Part shown: positions 26,118 to 34,484 of the stretch, piece by piece
Position numbering within the stretch: position 1 is the stretch's first letter
Layout: the number at the start of each line of letters is the position of its first letter
Assembly (NCBI GenBank): GCA_022821645.1
Contig: JAJEDE010000012.1
Coordinates: 112,004-176,003 of the forward strand
Source: Chloroflexota bacterium
GTDB lineage: Bacteria > Chloroflexota > UBA11872
Reading direction: 5' to 3'
Length of the DNA stretch: 64,000 nucleotides
Position numbers and translations under genes: made by a program
The notes under the pieces: model-generated
What the model was told of the DNA's origin: nothing
The model's database searches: none
The model's input: the letters and a program-made list of their open reading frames with translations, nothing else

Positions 26118-26743
26118 TTCCGCTATATGTTCTGCGAAGTGTGTTTCATATTCGCTGCGGAGAAACAAGTGGAAGCGGAACGGCCTTTACACTGAACTAC
26201 AACGAGTGGCAATACTTGGTTACCGCCCGACACGTTGTAGAGACTATCAGTGGAAAGACAGTTGAGATATTTCACGATGGCGAATGGAAGAGTCTCGAAG
26301 TCGGTGTTATAGGGCAAGGTGCCGGCGAGATCGATGTCGCCGTACTATCGTCTCCACTCGCCATAGGCCCACAAGACACGGTTGTTCCAGCATATTCGAC
26401 CGGCATGACCATTGGGCAGCAAGTCTACTTTCTAGGGTTTCCCCTCGGCATGAAGGGAGGCTCGCCTTACGACTATCCGTACCCACTGGCGAAATCAGGT
26501 GTACTGAGTGGTGTGGACTCCTGGCATGGCACGAACCTGCTCTACATAGACGGTCACGCCAATCGAGGATTCAGCGGCGGGCCACTCATCTGCTATGAAA
26601 ATCAAACAACCAATATGCAAATTGCTGGAGTTGTAACGAGCTTCAGAATCGATCCGGATAGTGTCAATTCAGGAATTGGGATTGCGGTTGATATTCGACA
26701 TGTCATTGATCTCATCAACAGCAATCCACAGTTAACACAGTAG
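26114..26743 (+). CDS. Trypsin-like serine protease (S1-type fold)
   Basis: 209 aa from a TTG that overlaps the previous stop (TTGA). The catalytic triad is readable: His in VTARHVVE near 38, Asp in GEIDVAVL near 75, Ser in NRGFSGGPLICY near 155. There is no signal peptide or PDZ domain, so it is a minimal cytosolic chymotrypsin-fold protease. The DNA is AT-richer than its surroundings, suggesting transfer. Fusion-like coupling to a membrane coiled-coil gene could place the protease at the membrane; that is inference. Such lone proteases also occur as effectors in defence operons. Confidence 0.8.
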   Translation: MIPLYVLRSVFHIRCGETSGSGTAFTLNYNEWQYLVTARHVVETISGKTVEIFHDGEWKSLEVGVIGQGAGEIDVAVLSSPLAIGPQDTVVPAYSTGMTIGQQVYFLGFPLGMKGGSPYDYPYPLAKSGVLSGVDSWHGTNLLYIDGHANRGFSGGPLICYENQTTNMQIAGVVTSFRIDPDSVNSGIGIAVDIRHVIDLINSNPQLTQ

Positions 26744-26744
26744 C

Positions 26745-26918
26745 CTAATTGGCATATATACGTCGTGCGTCTTCAACCTTTAGGGGTTGATCCAGCGGAA
26801 TGCCCTCCCAGCGTTTGTCAAGCTTCTGGATGTCTTCTTTCGTCAGCATCGGAATTTCTTCGTCTTTGTCTTGGACCTGCTGAACCTGCTTCTTCCGCGT
26901 ATCGCGCGACTCCTTCAT
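26745..26918 (-). CDS. Small charged protein of unknown function
   Basis: 57 aa from the internal ATG at 26918 (MKESRDTRKKQVQQVQDKDE); a 71-codon frame starts at 26960. Highly charged and Gln-rich, ending KVEDARRIYAN. It converges on the protease gene with one intervening base. No family recognised; it may be an antitoxin-like or chance frame. Confidence 0.35.
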   Translation of the reverse strand: MKESRDTRKKQVQQVQDKDEEIPMLTKEDIQKLDKRWEGIPLDQPLKVEDARRIYAN

Positions 26919-26969
26919 TTTGGCCTTCCGTTTGGTGGGTGGTCGGTCAAAACCACACATTATTCTACC

Positions 26970-27087
26970 ATTGAGCGCTCGGTTGACCTGCTCCAGACAG
27001 ACATCGACTGGCTACGCGACTACATCGACGGTCTGCGGGCGTGACGGCAAGGTCATCCTGCGGCGATTTCCGGCGAAGTCCGCGTAA
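26970..27087 (+). pseudogene. Decayed copy 3 of the small coiled-coil family
   Basis: IERSVDLLQTDIDWLRDYID followed by GLRA aligns with the heptads of copies 1 and 2. A one-base insertion creates a TGA; the next frame continues DGKVILRRFPAKSA to a TAA, matching the LLRLPAKPE tail. The N-terminal membrane segment and leader are missing. It joins directly to a truncated antitoxin. Confidence 0.65.
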
Positions 27088-27310
27088 GCCCCCGGAGATG
27101 GCTGAGCGGGTGGAAAAGGTGATGAGGCGGCAGGAACGGTCCCGAAGCGAGTTCAACCGGGAAGCGGACTTCCGCAACATCGACGAGCGCGAGTGGCGAC
27201 AGCTGCTTCAGTACGGAGAGGCGAGGGCCAGGGTGAAGGGCATCGGCCCGGCGGATGTGGACGATCTGGTGGATGAGTACCGGGACGAGGTCAGATCCTC
27301 CCGTACTTGA
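27083..27310 (+). pseudogene. 5'-truncated ribbon-helix-helix (CopG-like) antitoxin
   Basis: From PPEMAERVEKVMRRQERSRS the sequence follows the RHH antitoxin consensus: the helix pair, then REWRQLLQYGEARARVKGIG and VDDLVDEYRDEVRSS. The N-terminal DNA-binding beta strand, normally ten or so residues before PPE, is replaced by the end of the coiled-coil remnant. A start at ATG 27098 would give 70 aa without the strand, so DNA binding is probably lost. Confidence 0.55.
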
Positions 27311-27312
27311 GG

Positions 27313-27384
27313 GGCGTCCGCGATCTTGCTCTCAGGGGACGGTTTGAGTTGTGCCTGTCGCCCTTCATCCCGGCGGAGGATGCC
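27313..27384 (+). pseudogene. Internal fragment of a PIN-family toxin
   Basis: Immediately after the antitoxin stop the frame reads VRDLALRGRFELCLSPFIPA and then AEDAW, which matches the LxLxGRFELxLSPxxxxE segment of PIN_3-type toxins. The catalytic N-terminus (LDTNV) and everything after are missing. With the truncated antitoxin it marks a dead RHH-PIN module. Confidence 0.5.
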
Positions 27385-27452
27385 TGGGGGTGTGGTTCGA
27401 CACGGGCCGCCGAAAGACGCTGGCCCGGCTCACCACGAACGGGGGCGGTCGC

Positions 27453-28265
27453 CTAGGCCGTTGGGTCGATGTTGATGGTGAGGAGGGATTCGTGGTTGCC
27501 GGGGTTGGTGGCGAGGAGGTGGCCGCCGGGGGCGAAGGCGGCGGAGCGGCCGGTGACGCGGTGGGGCCAGTGGGGGCGTTCGTGGAAGTCGGCGCGGGGG
27601 TCTTTGGCGTCGAAGTAGAGGGCGTAGACGCCGAGGCGTTGGGCCAGGTTCTGGGCGCGGCGCTTGAGGGTGTCGCGACGGTTGAAGTCGAGGATCTGGT
27701 CCCATGAGGCGCCGGCGTTCTGGAAGTCCTTGATGCAGTCGAAGTGGGGCTGAAGGATGACGCGGGCGCCGAGGTCAACGAGGGTGTCGTGGATGGCGGG
27801 GGACTCGTTGTCGGCGCAGATGGTGACGCCGATGGAGGTCTCGCCAAGTCGAAACGGCGCCATGTCGTCGCCGCCGCCGCGGTAGAAGTCCATCTCGCTC
27901 GTGGTGGGTTGCAGCTTGCGCTGGACGTGGCGGAGGCCATCGGCATCGACGATCACGTAGGCATTGAAGGGCTTGGGAGCTAGACCGCGTTCGGCAATGC
28001 CGGCGCCGATAGCGAGGCCGTGGCGTTTGGCGATTTGGGTGAGGCGGCGGGTGGCGGGGCCGGGAATCGGCTCGGACAGGCGTTCCAGTTCGGCGGGGTC
28101 GGCGTCGGCGTCGTAGGTGACCCAGGGGCCGTGGACGGAGAACTCGGGAAAGAGGACGAGGTCGCAGCCGGCGTCGGCGGCTTGCTGGGTGAAGGTCTCG
28201 ATCTTTGCCAGGTTGGCGTCGATTTGTCCTCGCAGGGAGCAGAGGGTGACCAAGCCGATGCGCAT
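27453..28265 (-). CDS. Carbon-nitrogen hydrolase (nitrilase superfamily)
   Basis: 270 aa. The Glu-Lys-Cys catalytic triad is visible: E41 in VLFPEFSVHG, K117 in HVQRKLQPT, and C150 in GVTICADNE. This superfamily hydrolyses nitriles or amides, often cyclic ureides or carbamoyl groups; the branch is not clear. Start at the ATG ending at 28265 (MRIGLVTLCSLRGQ). A decayed copy of its 3' end lies at 23548-23700 in the same orientation. Confidence 0.85.
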   Translation of the reverse strand: MRIGLVTLCSLRGQIDANLAKIETFTQQAADAGCDLVLFPEFSVHGPWVTYDADADPAELERLSEPIPGPATRRLTQIAKRHGLAIGAGIAERGLAPKPFNAYVIVDADGLRHVQRKLQPTTSEMDFYRGGGDDMAPFRLGETSIGVTICADNESPAIHDTLVDLGARVILQPHFDCIKDFQNAGASWDQILDFNRRDTLKRRAQNLAQRLGVYALYFDAKDPRADFHERPHWPHRVTGRSAAFAPGGHLLATNPGNHESLLTINIDPTA

Positions 28266-28385
28266 GCGGGTTTCAGTTGGAAGGTTTCAGGGCACGCGTA
28301 AGGCTCGCACGGTTGTGGGAAAGATGCGCGGTATGTGATGTGCGAACCAAGTAGGCTCCCATGGCTTTCAAGGGCGGGTGCGTCG

Positions 28386-28925
28386 ATGAGCGTGGAACGG
28401 GCGGCGGACGGTGGGCAGCTGATCAGGATCGATGTGCCCGTGACCGTGCGGACCGCGCGGGTGAGCGAGATGCGGCGGCTGAGCGAGTTGTGGGGTCCGG
28501 CGGGGAAGGCCTCTCGGCAACGGCTGCTGCGGCGCTACTTTCGCGAACAGGCGGACGGGGTACAGCGGGGGCTGGTGGCGGATTTCAACGGCAATCCGAT
28601 CGGCCAGTTGTGGGTGCGGTTGCGGCACATCGACCCGTCCATTGAGGCCGGGCTGCGGGTGGCGTACGTGCATACGCTGGTGGTGATGCCGGAGTTCCGG
28701 CGGCTGGGGGTGGCGGAAGGGCTGGTGCGCAGCGCCTCAGCCCTGGCCGCGGCGCGGGGGTGCACGCACGTCTCGATCGGGGTGGACCGGCCGAACGAGG
28801 CGGCGCGACGGCTGTACGCGAAGTGGGGATTCGAGCGGTACTACGAGAGTTTCGACCTGCGGGGCGACCTGGTGTTCATGCGGCGAGAGGTGTTCGAGGC
28901 GGCGGTTGCGGCGGAGGTGCGGTGA
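28386..28925 (+). CDS. GNAT-family N-acetyltransferase
   Basis: 179 aa from ATG 28386, preferred over an upstream in-frame start at 28335 because the extra 17 residues lack family features. The acetyl-CoA-binding motif A is LVVMPEFRRLGVAEGLVRSA near 105, then RPNEAARRLYAKWGFERYYE, a typical motif B. Substrate unknown. It lies upstream of ilvE with an 86-base gap. Confidence 0.8.
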   Translation: MSVERAADGGQLIRIDVPVTVRTARVSEMRRLSELWGPAGKASRQRLLRRYFREQADGVQRGLVADFNGNPIGQLWVRLRHIDPSIEAGLRVAYVHTLVVMPEFRRLGVAEGLVRSASALAAARGCTHVSIGVDRPNEAARRLYAKWGFERYYESFDLRGDLVFMRREVFEAAVAAEVR

Positions 28926-29011
28926 TACCATGCGGCGCGTCCGCGTCGGCGCCCTGAGCGTCGTGCGGTGGTGCGTTTTCGGCGGGCGTCGGCCCGACGG
29001 CGGGGGTCTTG

Positions 29012-29968
29012 ATGCAAGCGTTCCTTAACGGCGAATACATGGACCTGGCGGACGCCAAGGTCAACGTGATGACGCACGCGCTGAATTATGGGACCGGGGT
29101 GTTCGAAGGCATCCGGGCGTATTGGGACGACGAAGAGGAGCAGTTGCTGCTGTTCCGGGTTCGGGAGCATTTCGAGCGGATGCACCAGTCGGCGCGAATC
29201 CTGCGGATTGGGATCGACTACTCGGTGGACGAGCTGATCGACATCTGCGTGAACGTGCTGCGGGCGGGCAATTTCCGCGAGGACGTGTACGTGCGGCCGC
29301 TGGCGTTCAAGAGCGCGCTGCAAGTGGGGCTGAACATGGTGGCGATGGGGCCGGACGGTCTGCGGCCCATTGCGAACGGGTTCACGCTGTTCGCGCTGCC
29401 GTTCGGGAACTACCTGGACATCGAGAAGCCGATCCGCTGCACGATTTCGGCATGGCGGCGGGTGAACGACAACATGATCCCGGCGCGGGGCAAGGTGACG
29501 GGGATTTATGTCAACTCGTCGCTGGCCAAGACGGAGGCGCTGGAGTCCGGGTTTGACGAAGCGATCATGCTGACGCACGACGGGCACGTGAGCGAGGGTT
29601 CGGGGGAGAACCTGTTCATCGTGCGCCACGGGAAGCTGCTGACGCCGTCGCTGAGCGAGGACATCCTTGAGGGCGTGACGCGGGGCACGGTGATGCAGAT
29701 CGCGTTGGACGACCTGGGGATCGAGACCATCGAGCGTCCCATCGACCGCACGGAGTTGTACATCGCGGACGAGCTGTTCCTGGTGGGGACGGGGGCGCAG
29801 ATTTCGCCGGTGCGGGAGATTGACGGACGGATTATTGGCGACGGCGAGATCGGTCCGGTGACCGGGGCGTTGCAGGATCTGTACTTTGACATCGTGCGGG
29901 GCCGCTCGCCGAAGTATCGTGGGTGGTGTCTGAGCGTGCAGGAACAGGCCGCCGCCCAGACCGCATGA
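29012..29968 (+). CDS. ilvE: Branched-chain amino-acid aminotransferase
   Basis: 318 aa from ATG 29012, with GGGGG upstream; an in-frame TTG at 29009 is less likely. The start matches IlvE (AFLNGEYMDLADAKVNVMTH, then LNYGTGVFEGIRAY). The PLP lysine lies in ARGKVTGIYVNSSLAKTEAL and the conserved EGSGENLFIV segment follows. It catalyses the last step of Val, Leu and Ile synthesis, and the first of their breakdown, with 2-oxoglutarate. Length is normal for class IV IlvE. Confidence 0.92.
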   Translation: MQAFLNGEYMDLADAKVNVMTHALNYGTGVFEGIRAYWDDEEEQLLLFRVREHFERMHQSARILRIGIDYSVDELIDICVNVLRAGNFREDVYVRPLAFKSALQVGLNMVAMGPDGLRPIANGFTLFALPFGNYLDIEKPIRCTISAWRRVNDNMIPARGKVTGIYVNSSLAKTEALESGFDEAIMLTHDGHVSEGSGENLFIVRHGKLLTPSLSEDILEGVTRGTVMQIALDDLGIETIERPIDRTELYIADELFLVGTGAQISPVREIDGRIIGDGEIGPVTGALQDLYFDIVRGRSPKYRGWCLSVQEQAAAQTA

Positions 29969-30101
29969 CCGGGAGGCGAAAGGAGGCACGGCCGCGCTGA
30001 TCGCGAATCGCCTCCTACAGCCCACTCCGCCGGGTCTCGCCGACCGCAGTTCCGTCTCCCACCGACTCATTCGCTCACACTGGCCAGGGCGGGCTTAACG
30101 C

Positions 30102-30845
30102 ATGGCGAACCTGAACCTGGACGACGCGACGCTGGAGCGCCTGGCGGCCCGCCTGGGCATTCGGTTCACGGATCGGTCGCTGCTGGCGCAGGCGCTGGTG
30201 CACCGCTCGCTGGTCAACGAGGCCGACCTGGCGGACCAGGACAGCAACGAGCGGCTGGAGTTCCTGGGCGACGCGGCGCTGGGGCTGGTGGCGGCCGAAC
30301 TGCTCTATCGGCGCTACCCGGAGCGTGCGGAGGGCGGGCTGACGCACGCGCGGGCGTCGCTGGTGAACCTGACGTCGCTGGGCGAGGTCGGCAGGACGCT
30401 GGGCCTGGGTGATTTCCTGCAGCTGGGCCGCGGCGAGGACTTGAGCGGCGGCCGCGATCGGTCGAGTGTGCTGGGCCGGGCGTTCGAGGCCGTGCTGGGG
30501 GCTGTCTACCTGGACCAAGGGCTCGACGCGCTGCGCGACCTGCTGAGCCCGATCCTGCTTCGTGAACTGGACCGTCACGGCTGGGAAGGCCCGGCGAAGG
30601 ACTTCAAATCGCAGCTACAGGAGCATTTGCAGGCCAAGGCACGGGCCACGCCGACGTACGAACTGGTTTCGACGGAGGGTCCCGACCACCACCGGCTATT
30701 CACGATGTCCGTTCGGTCGGGCGAGGCGGAACTGGCGACAGGGGAGGGTTCGAGCAAGCAGCGCGCGGAGCAGGCCGCGGCACGCGCGGCGCTGACGGAG
30801 ATTCACAACGGCGAAGGGACGACGGATGTACCTGCGGCGAATTGA
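30102..30845 (+). CDS. rnc: Ribonuclease III
   Basis: 247 aa. The nuclease signature SNERLEFLGDAALGLV near 45 carries catalytic Glu and Asp; a second acidic patch is GRAFEAVLGAVYLDQG near 120. The C-terminal dsRNA-binding domain ends SKQRAEQAAARAAL. It processes rRNA precursors and other double-stranded RNA. It overlaps smc by 20 bases, a rnc-smc order known from several bacterial phyla. Confidence 0.95.
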   Translation: MANLNLDDATLERLAARLGIRFTDRSLLAQALVHRSLVNEADLADQDSNERLEFLGDAALGLVAAELLYRRYPERAEGGLTHARASLVNLTSLGEVGRTLGLGDFLQLGRGEDLSGGRDRSSVLGRAFEAVLGAVYLDQGLDALRDLLSPILLRELDRHGWEGPAKDFKSQLQEHLQAKARATPTYELVSTEGPDHHRLFTMSVRSGEAELATGEGSSKQRAEQAAARAALTEIHNGEGTTDVPAAN

Positions 30846-33800
30846 CCTGCAGGGATTCAAGACGTTTCCGCGTCGGACGACGCTGGAGTTTCGGCCCGGG
30901 GTGACGGCGATCGTTGGGCCGAACGGCGCGGGCAAGAGCAATCTCTCGGACGCGATTCGCTGGGCGATGGGCGAACAGGCGCCGAGCCTGCTGCGCATCC
31001 GACGGGCCGAGGACGTGATCTTCGGCGGATCAGATTCGCGCGGGCGAACGGCGATGGCGGACGTGCGGCTGACCTTTGACAACGCCGAGGACTGGCTGCC
31101 GACCGAGTTCAGCGAGGTGGTGATTGGGCGGCGGCTGTTCCGGTCGGGGGCTTCGGAGTACACGATCAACGGGGCGCGGGTCCGTCTGCGGGACGTGCTG
31201 GACCTGATGAGCGCGGGCGCGGCCAGTCACGGCGGGCACTCGGTGATCAACCAGGGGCAGGTGGAGCAGGTCTTGCAGCAGCGACCGGAGGACCGGCGGG
31301 CCTTTCTGGAAGAAGCCGCCGGGGTGGCTCGCTACTACGCCCGCCGCGACCAGGCCTGGCGGCGGCTGACCGAGACGCGGCGCAATCTGCAGCGCTTGCG
31401 GGACCTGGCGGCGGAGATCGATTCGAGGCTGGACACACTGCGGGAGCAGGCGCAGGTCGCCGAGCGCGGCGCGGATCTGCAACGCGAATTGCGCGAGGGC
31501 CAACTGACATTGGCCCGGCATCGACTGTTTGCCGTGAACCGGCAGCTGGAGGCCGCGGAAGAGCGTGAGCAGCAGGCCACCGACACGCTGGCGGCGATCC
31601 TGGCCGAACCAGCGGAAGAACTGCGCCGACAGGCCGCGCAGGCGTCGCTGCGGAGCTCGGAGTTGGAACAGGAACTGGCGACGGCGCGCCGGCAGGTGGA
31701 GCAGGCCCGACGCGAGGCGGCGGAGCGGGCGGCGCAACGGGCGCGGCTGGTGGAACGGCAGCAACACCTGGAAAGCCGCCACACCGACCTGAGCGCACGG
31801 GGCGCAGGGCTGGCGGCGCGCGCGGAGGCGCTGGCGGAGGAAGCGCGGGTTGCCGAGCAGTCGCTAGCGGAGCTGGATGCTCACGTGGCGCACGTGCAGA
31901 AGGAGCGGCAGCGGTTGCTCGAAACGCTGGCGCCAGAGCGCGAACGGCGGGGGCGAATGCGGACGCTGGCCGGCCAGCTGGCCAGCGCACGGGACCGGCG
32001 GACATCGTTGCGGGAACGCCAGCGGCACCTATCGGGCGAAGGGGAGTCGCTGGAAGCCGAGCTCACGCGGCTCCAGGACCAGGTGAAGGACACCGGCGAT
32101 CTGACCACGGCTGCGCGTGCGGCCGCGGAGGCGGCGGAACGAGACGCGCAAGCGGCCGCGACAGGCGTTGACCAGGCAGCGGCCGCGCAGCGCGCCGCCG
32201 TAGCCGCGGCTCGAGCCGCGCAGCAGGCCCAGGCGCGCACGCAGGCGGACCTACGCGCGGGATCCGAGGCCAGCGCCGCGCTGCAACGGGAACTGGACGC
32301 GCTGCAAGACGCCCACGCGCAGGACGGCGGAACCGACGAGGCAATACGGGCATTGGCGACATCGGCACCCGGCACGGTGATCGGCCGGTTACGCGACCGG
32401 ATGCGACCACGCGACCCCGAGGCGGCGCGTCTCCTGGAGGCGGCGTTCGCCGGCAGTCTGGACACGTTGCTGGTCGCTCGACCAACCGACGGGACGGCTC
32501 TACGCGAGGCCGCACGGAACCTGCAACTGCGCCGGCTGCGCTGGCGGCCGGCGGCCGGGTTCAGGGGATGGCCGTACGAGGGCGACGCGGTCTCGGCGCC
32601 AATGGCGGGTTTGCGCGGGACTTTGGGCGACATGGTGGAGGCCATCGGTCCCGATGCCGACCTGGTGGAGCGGTTGCTGGGCCGAGTGGTGGTGGCCGAG
32701 AGCCTGAGCGCCGCGCTGCGGGCGCGCCAGGACCAAACCGACCTTGCCGACTTCCAGATCGTGACGCTGGACGGCGACGCTATCGACATCGACGGGACGG
32801 TGCGGCTGAGCTCGCAGGACGCGGCGGGACGGGACATCGGTAAGCGGCTGGCCAAGGCGGAACGGGCGTTGGCCGAAGCTCGACGTCGACAGCCGGAGTT
32901 GGAACACGCCGCGAGGGCCGCCGACGAGGCGTTGCGCACCGCGGACGCCGCCCTGCGCAGCGCCGAAGCGGACAGCGCCACCGCGGCCAGCGCGCATCAG
33001 CACGCTCACGACACGGCAACCGCAGCCATCCGGCGGCATCAGCGTGTCGAGGCCGAAGCGCAAGCCCAAGCCGCGAGAACCCGAGACGCGGAGGAACGCC
33101 TGGGCAGCATCAAGGAGCGCCTGGCGGAGCTGGCGCCACGTGTCGCGGAGTCCGAGCGCGACGTGACGCGGCTGAGCGAGGAACTCGACCAATCGGGAGA
33201 AGCCGCGACGGGAACCGCGGAGGCTGAGGCGCAGTTGGCGGCCCTGGAGGCGGCGCTGGGCGTGAATGAGCGCCGGGCGGCCGATCTACGGACGCAGGCA
33301 GCCCAGCGAAGCGTGGCGGCAGCGCAGGCACAGTCGGAAGCGGACACCCTGGAACGCGAGCGGATGGACGCTGAGCGTTCGCGGACTGAGGCGACGGACG
33401 CGCTGGAGGAGATGGACGCACAGGCCGAGGACGCCGACGCACCGGATGAGGACCTGGTGCGTCGGTTGGAGTCCGAGGCATTGGAGGCCCGGCTGGAGCT
33501 CCAGCGGCTGCAGATGCAGACCGAAGTGCGGGCGCAAGAGCAGACCCGGGCCACGGCGGAAGTTGAGGCGGCGCAGCGCGAGACCGAGCGGCTGGTGGAA
33601 CGGCGCGCGGAGATTCGGGCCCAGGCGCGCGACGATCTGGGCATCAATCGCCTGGAGGCGGAAAAGGCGGGCTCTGGGATTGGTCAGATCGAACGACGGA
33701 CCGCCGAGCTGCGGCGGCGGCTCGACCGGCTTGGGCCCGTCAACCCGCTGGCGCCGGCGGAATACGAACACGAGCGCGGCCGGGTGGAGGACGCGCGGCG

Positions 33801-34413
33801 GCAGATTGCCGACCTGGAGGGCGCCGAGACTAACCTGCAGACGCTGGCACGGGATCTGCAACACCAGCTCCATACCGAATTCATGGCCACGTTCGAGACG
33901 ATGAACGCGGCGTTCAGCGAGACCTTCAGCGAGCTCTTTGGGGGCGGCGAGGCGCACATGACGCTGACGTCGCCTAACGACATCGAACAGACCGGGGTGG
34001 AGTTCTCGGTGCGGGCGCCCGGCAAGCGGCCCCAGCAACTCGCCGCGCTGTCGGGCGGCGAACGGGCGCTGGTCGCGGCCGCGCTGATCCTGGCGCTGTT
34101 GAAGATTCGTCCACCGCCGTTCTGCATCCTGGACGAGGTAGACGCCGCGCTGGACGATCAGAACGTGCTGCGGTTCTGCCGGCAGGTGATGAGCCTCAGT
34201 GAGCGGACGCAGATCCTGCTCATCACCCACAACGCCATCACGGTGGAGGCGGCCTCAACGGTTTACGGGGTGACGATGCGTGAAGACGGGGTCTCCGAGT
34301 TGCTGTCGTTGCGGCTGGACGGCGTTCCGACCAACGGTGCGTCAACCAACGGCCATGCGCAGACGCCGAGCGCCGAAGCCGGCACGCGTCGGAGCGTCGC
34401 CACCGCGGTGTGA
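30826..34413 (+). CDS. smc: Chromosome segregation protein SMC
   Basis: 1195 aa, full length. Walker A is VGPNGAGKSNLSDAIRW near 33; coiled coils run about 170-500 and 645-1010 around a hinge near 510-630 (GTVIGRLRDRM to VVAESLSAAL). The C-terminal head has signature LSGGERALVAAALILALL and Walker B PPFCILDEVDAALDD. The coiled coils are unusually Ala/Arg-rich, as GC content predicts. SMC with ScpAB compacts and segregates chromosomes. Starts inside rnc. Confidence 0.95.
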   Translation: MYLRRIDLQGFKTFPRRTTLEFRPGVTAIVGPNGAGKSNLSDAIRWAMGEQAPSLLRIRRAEDVIFGGSDSRGRTAMADVRLTFDNAEDWLPTEFSEVVIGRRLFRSGASEYTINGARVRLRDVLDLMSAGAASHGGHSVINQGQVEQVLQQRPEDRRAFLEEAAGVARYYARRDQAWRRLTETRRNLQRLRDLAAEIDSRLDTLREQAQVAERGADLQRELREGQLTLARHRLFAVNRQLEAAEEREQQATDTLAAILAEPAEELRRQAAQASLRSSELEQELATARRQVEQARREAAERAAQRARLVERQQHLESRHTDLSARGAGLAARAEALAEEARVAEQSLAELDAHVAHVQKERQRLLETLAPERERRGRMRTLAGQLASARDRRTSLRERQRHLSGEGESLEAELTRLQDQVKDTGDLTTAARAAAEAAERDAQAAATGVDQAAAAQRAAVAAARAAQQAQARTQADLRAGSEASAALQRELDALQDAHAQDGGTDEAIRALATSAPGTVIGRLRDRMRPRDPEAARLLEAAFAGSLDTLLVARPTDGTALREAARNLQLRRLRWRPAAGFRGWPYEGDAVSAPMAGLRGTLGDMVEAIGPDADLVERLLGRVVVAESLSAALRARQDQTDLADFQIVTLDGDAIDIDGTVRLSSQDAAGRDIGKRLAKAERALAEARRRQPELEHAARAADEALRTADAALRSAEADSATAASAHQHAHDTATAAIRRHQRVEAEAQAQAARTRDAEERLGSIKERLAELAPRVAESERDVTRLSEELDQSGEAATGTAEAEAQLAALEAALGVNERRAADLRTQAAQRSVAAAQAQSEADTLERERMDAERSRTEATDALEEMDAQAEDADAPDEDLVRRLESEALEARLELQRLQMQTEVRAQEQTRATAEVEAAQRETERLVERRAEIRAQARDDLGINRLEAEKAGSGIGQIERRTAELRRRLDRLGPVNPLAPAEYEHERGRVEDARRQIADLEGAETNLQTLARDLQHQLHTEFMATFETMNAAFSETFSELFGGGEAHMTLTSPNDIEQTGVEFSVRAPGKRPQQLAALSGGERALVAAALILALLKIRPPPFCILDEVDAALDDQNVLRFCRQVMSLSERTQILLITHNAITVEAASTVYGVTMREDGVSELLSLRLDGVPTNGASTNGHAQTPSAEAGTRRSVATAV

Positions 34414-34484
34414 GGCTGCCGGCGACGCGGCGACGTACGCTCAAGACGTGAAAGCCGCGACGGATTCCTCTATGAACGACACGG

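Noticed and set aside
28841..30070. Minus-strand open frame (409 codons)
   Set aside because: Antisense to ilvE; Arg/His-rich with no domain.
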